Assembly: GCA_009731375.1 (NCBI GenBank) | Contig: BJOX01000215.1 | Coordinates: 680,604 to 735,426 of the forward strand | From: Paulinella micropora | Taxonomy: Eukaryota; Cercozoa; Imbricatea; Euglyphida | Reading direction: 5' to 3' | Length of the DNA stretch: 54,823 nucleotides | Part shown: in pieces, positions 54,787 through 54,823 of the stretch | How the letters are laid out: each line of letters opens with the position of its first letter | Position numbering within the stretch: position 1 is the stretch's first letter | Notes under the pieces: model-generated | Told to the model about the DNA's origin: nothing | Database searches by the model: none | What the model saw: the letters and a program-made list of their open reading frames with translations, nothing else | Position numbers and translations under genes: made by a program

Positions 54787-54823
<37 letters not shown>
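54787..54823. repeat. terminal poly(A), 37 bp
   Basis: The window ends in an uninterrupted A run, probably where assembly stopped at a homopolymer. Confidence 0.85.

Noticed and set aside
54787-54823. Poly(A) tail of a retrocopy at the window end
   Set aside because: A terminal homopolymer at a scaffold edge is more simply an assembly stop; no matching retroelement was recognised upstream.

Overview
The window is eukaryotic DNA. Evidence: a ubiquitin-specific protease, MYND zinc fingers, EGF repeats, AATAAA/ATTAAA signals beside stop codons, a Ty1/copia retroelement, and tens of kilobases of microsatellite. I cannot name the organism; no rRNA, convincing tRNA or organelle gene is visible. 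It is a draft scaffold: twelve N runs (ten bases at 1228, 16993, 18215, 26576, 39298, 41544 and 51233; longer at 13315, 35185, 43466, 45649 and 48718), most inside or beside homopolymers or microsatellites.

Bases 1-19013 form a GC-rich, intron-free, tightly packed block. In order: the 3' end of a plus-strand gene; a giant minus-strand gene (about 3,270 residues) for a secreted or surface EGF/sushi/FG-GAP-like protein; a minus-strand USP deubiquitinase with a long N-terminal extension; a plus-strand 692-residue leucine-rich protein; a minus-strand double-MYND protein; a minus-strand 289-residue leucine-rich protein; and a plus-strand gene cut off by a retroelement. Promoter-side intergenic regions all carry a long poly(G)/poly(C) tract, and 3' intergenic regions do not. 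Reading frames of the two largest genes break at short homopolymers, which suggests sequencing indels.

Bases about 19014-25660 hold a minus-strand Ty1/copia element (gag, protease, integrase, RT-RNase H) of lower GC. It joins the last host gene inside the end of its RNase H reading frame, with no 3' LTR.

Bases 25660-54823 are AT-richer and dominated by GATA, GA, CATA, TAG, TA and GT arrays. Embedded in them are short dispersed modules. Read on the strand where the array is TATC, several module families share a constant 3' end that runs into (TATC)n and have variable 5' ends. This is the signature of retrotransposed elements with a microsatellite tail. Also present: a degenerate reverse transcriptase ORF between CT arrays, several foldback (MITE-like) elements, a 44-bp minisatellite, telomere-like repeats, and a few coding fragments, some with transmembrane segments, likely exons or captured gene pieces.

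The strongest candidates for something new are the TATC-tailed module families, the promoter-linked poly(G)/poly(C) tracts, and the sharp switch from a compact GC-rich gene block to repeat-rich DNA. That switch could mark a gene island, an endogenised large DNA virus segment, or an assembly join.
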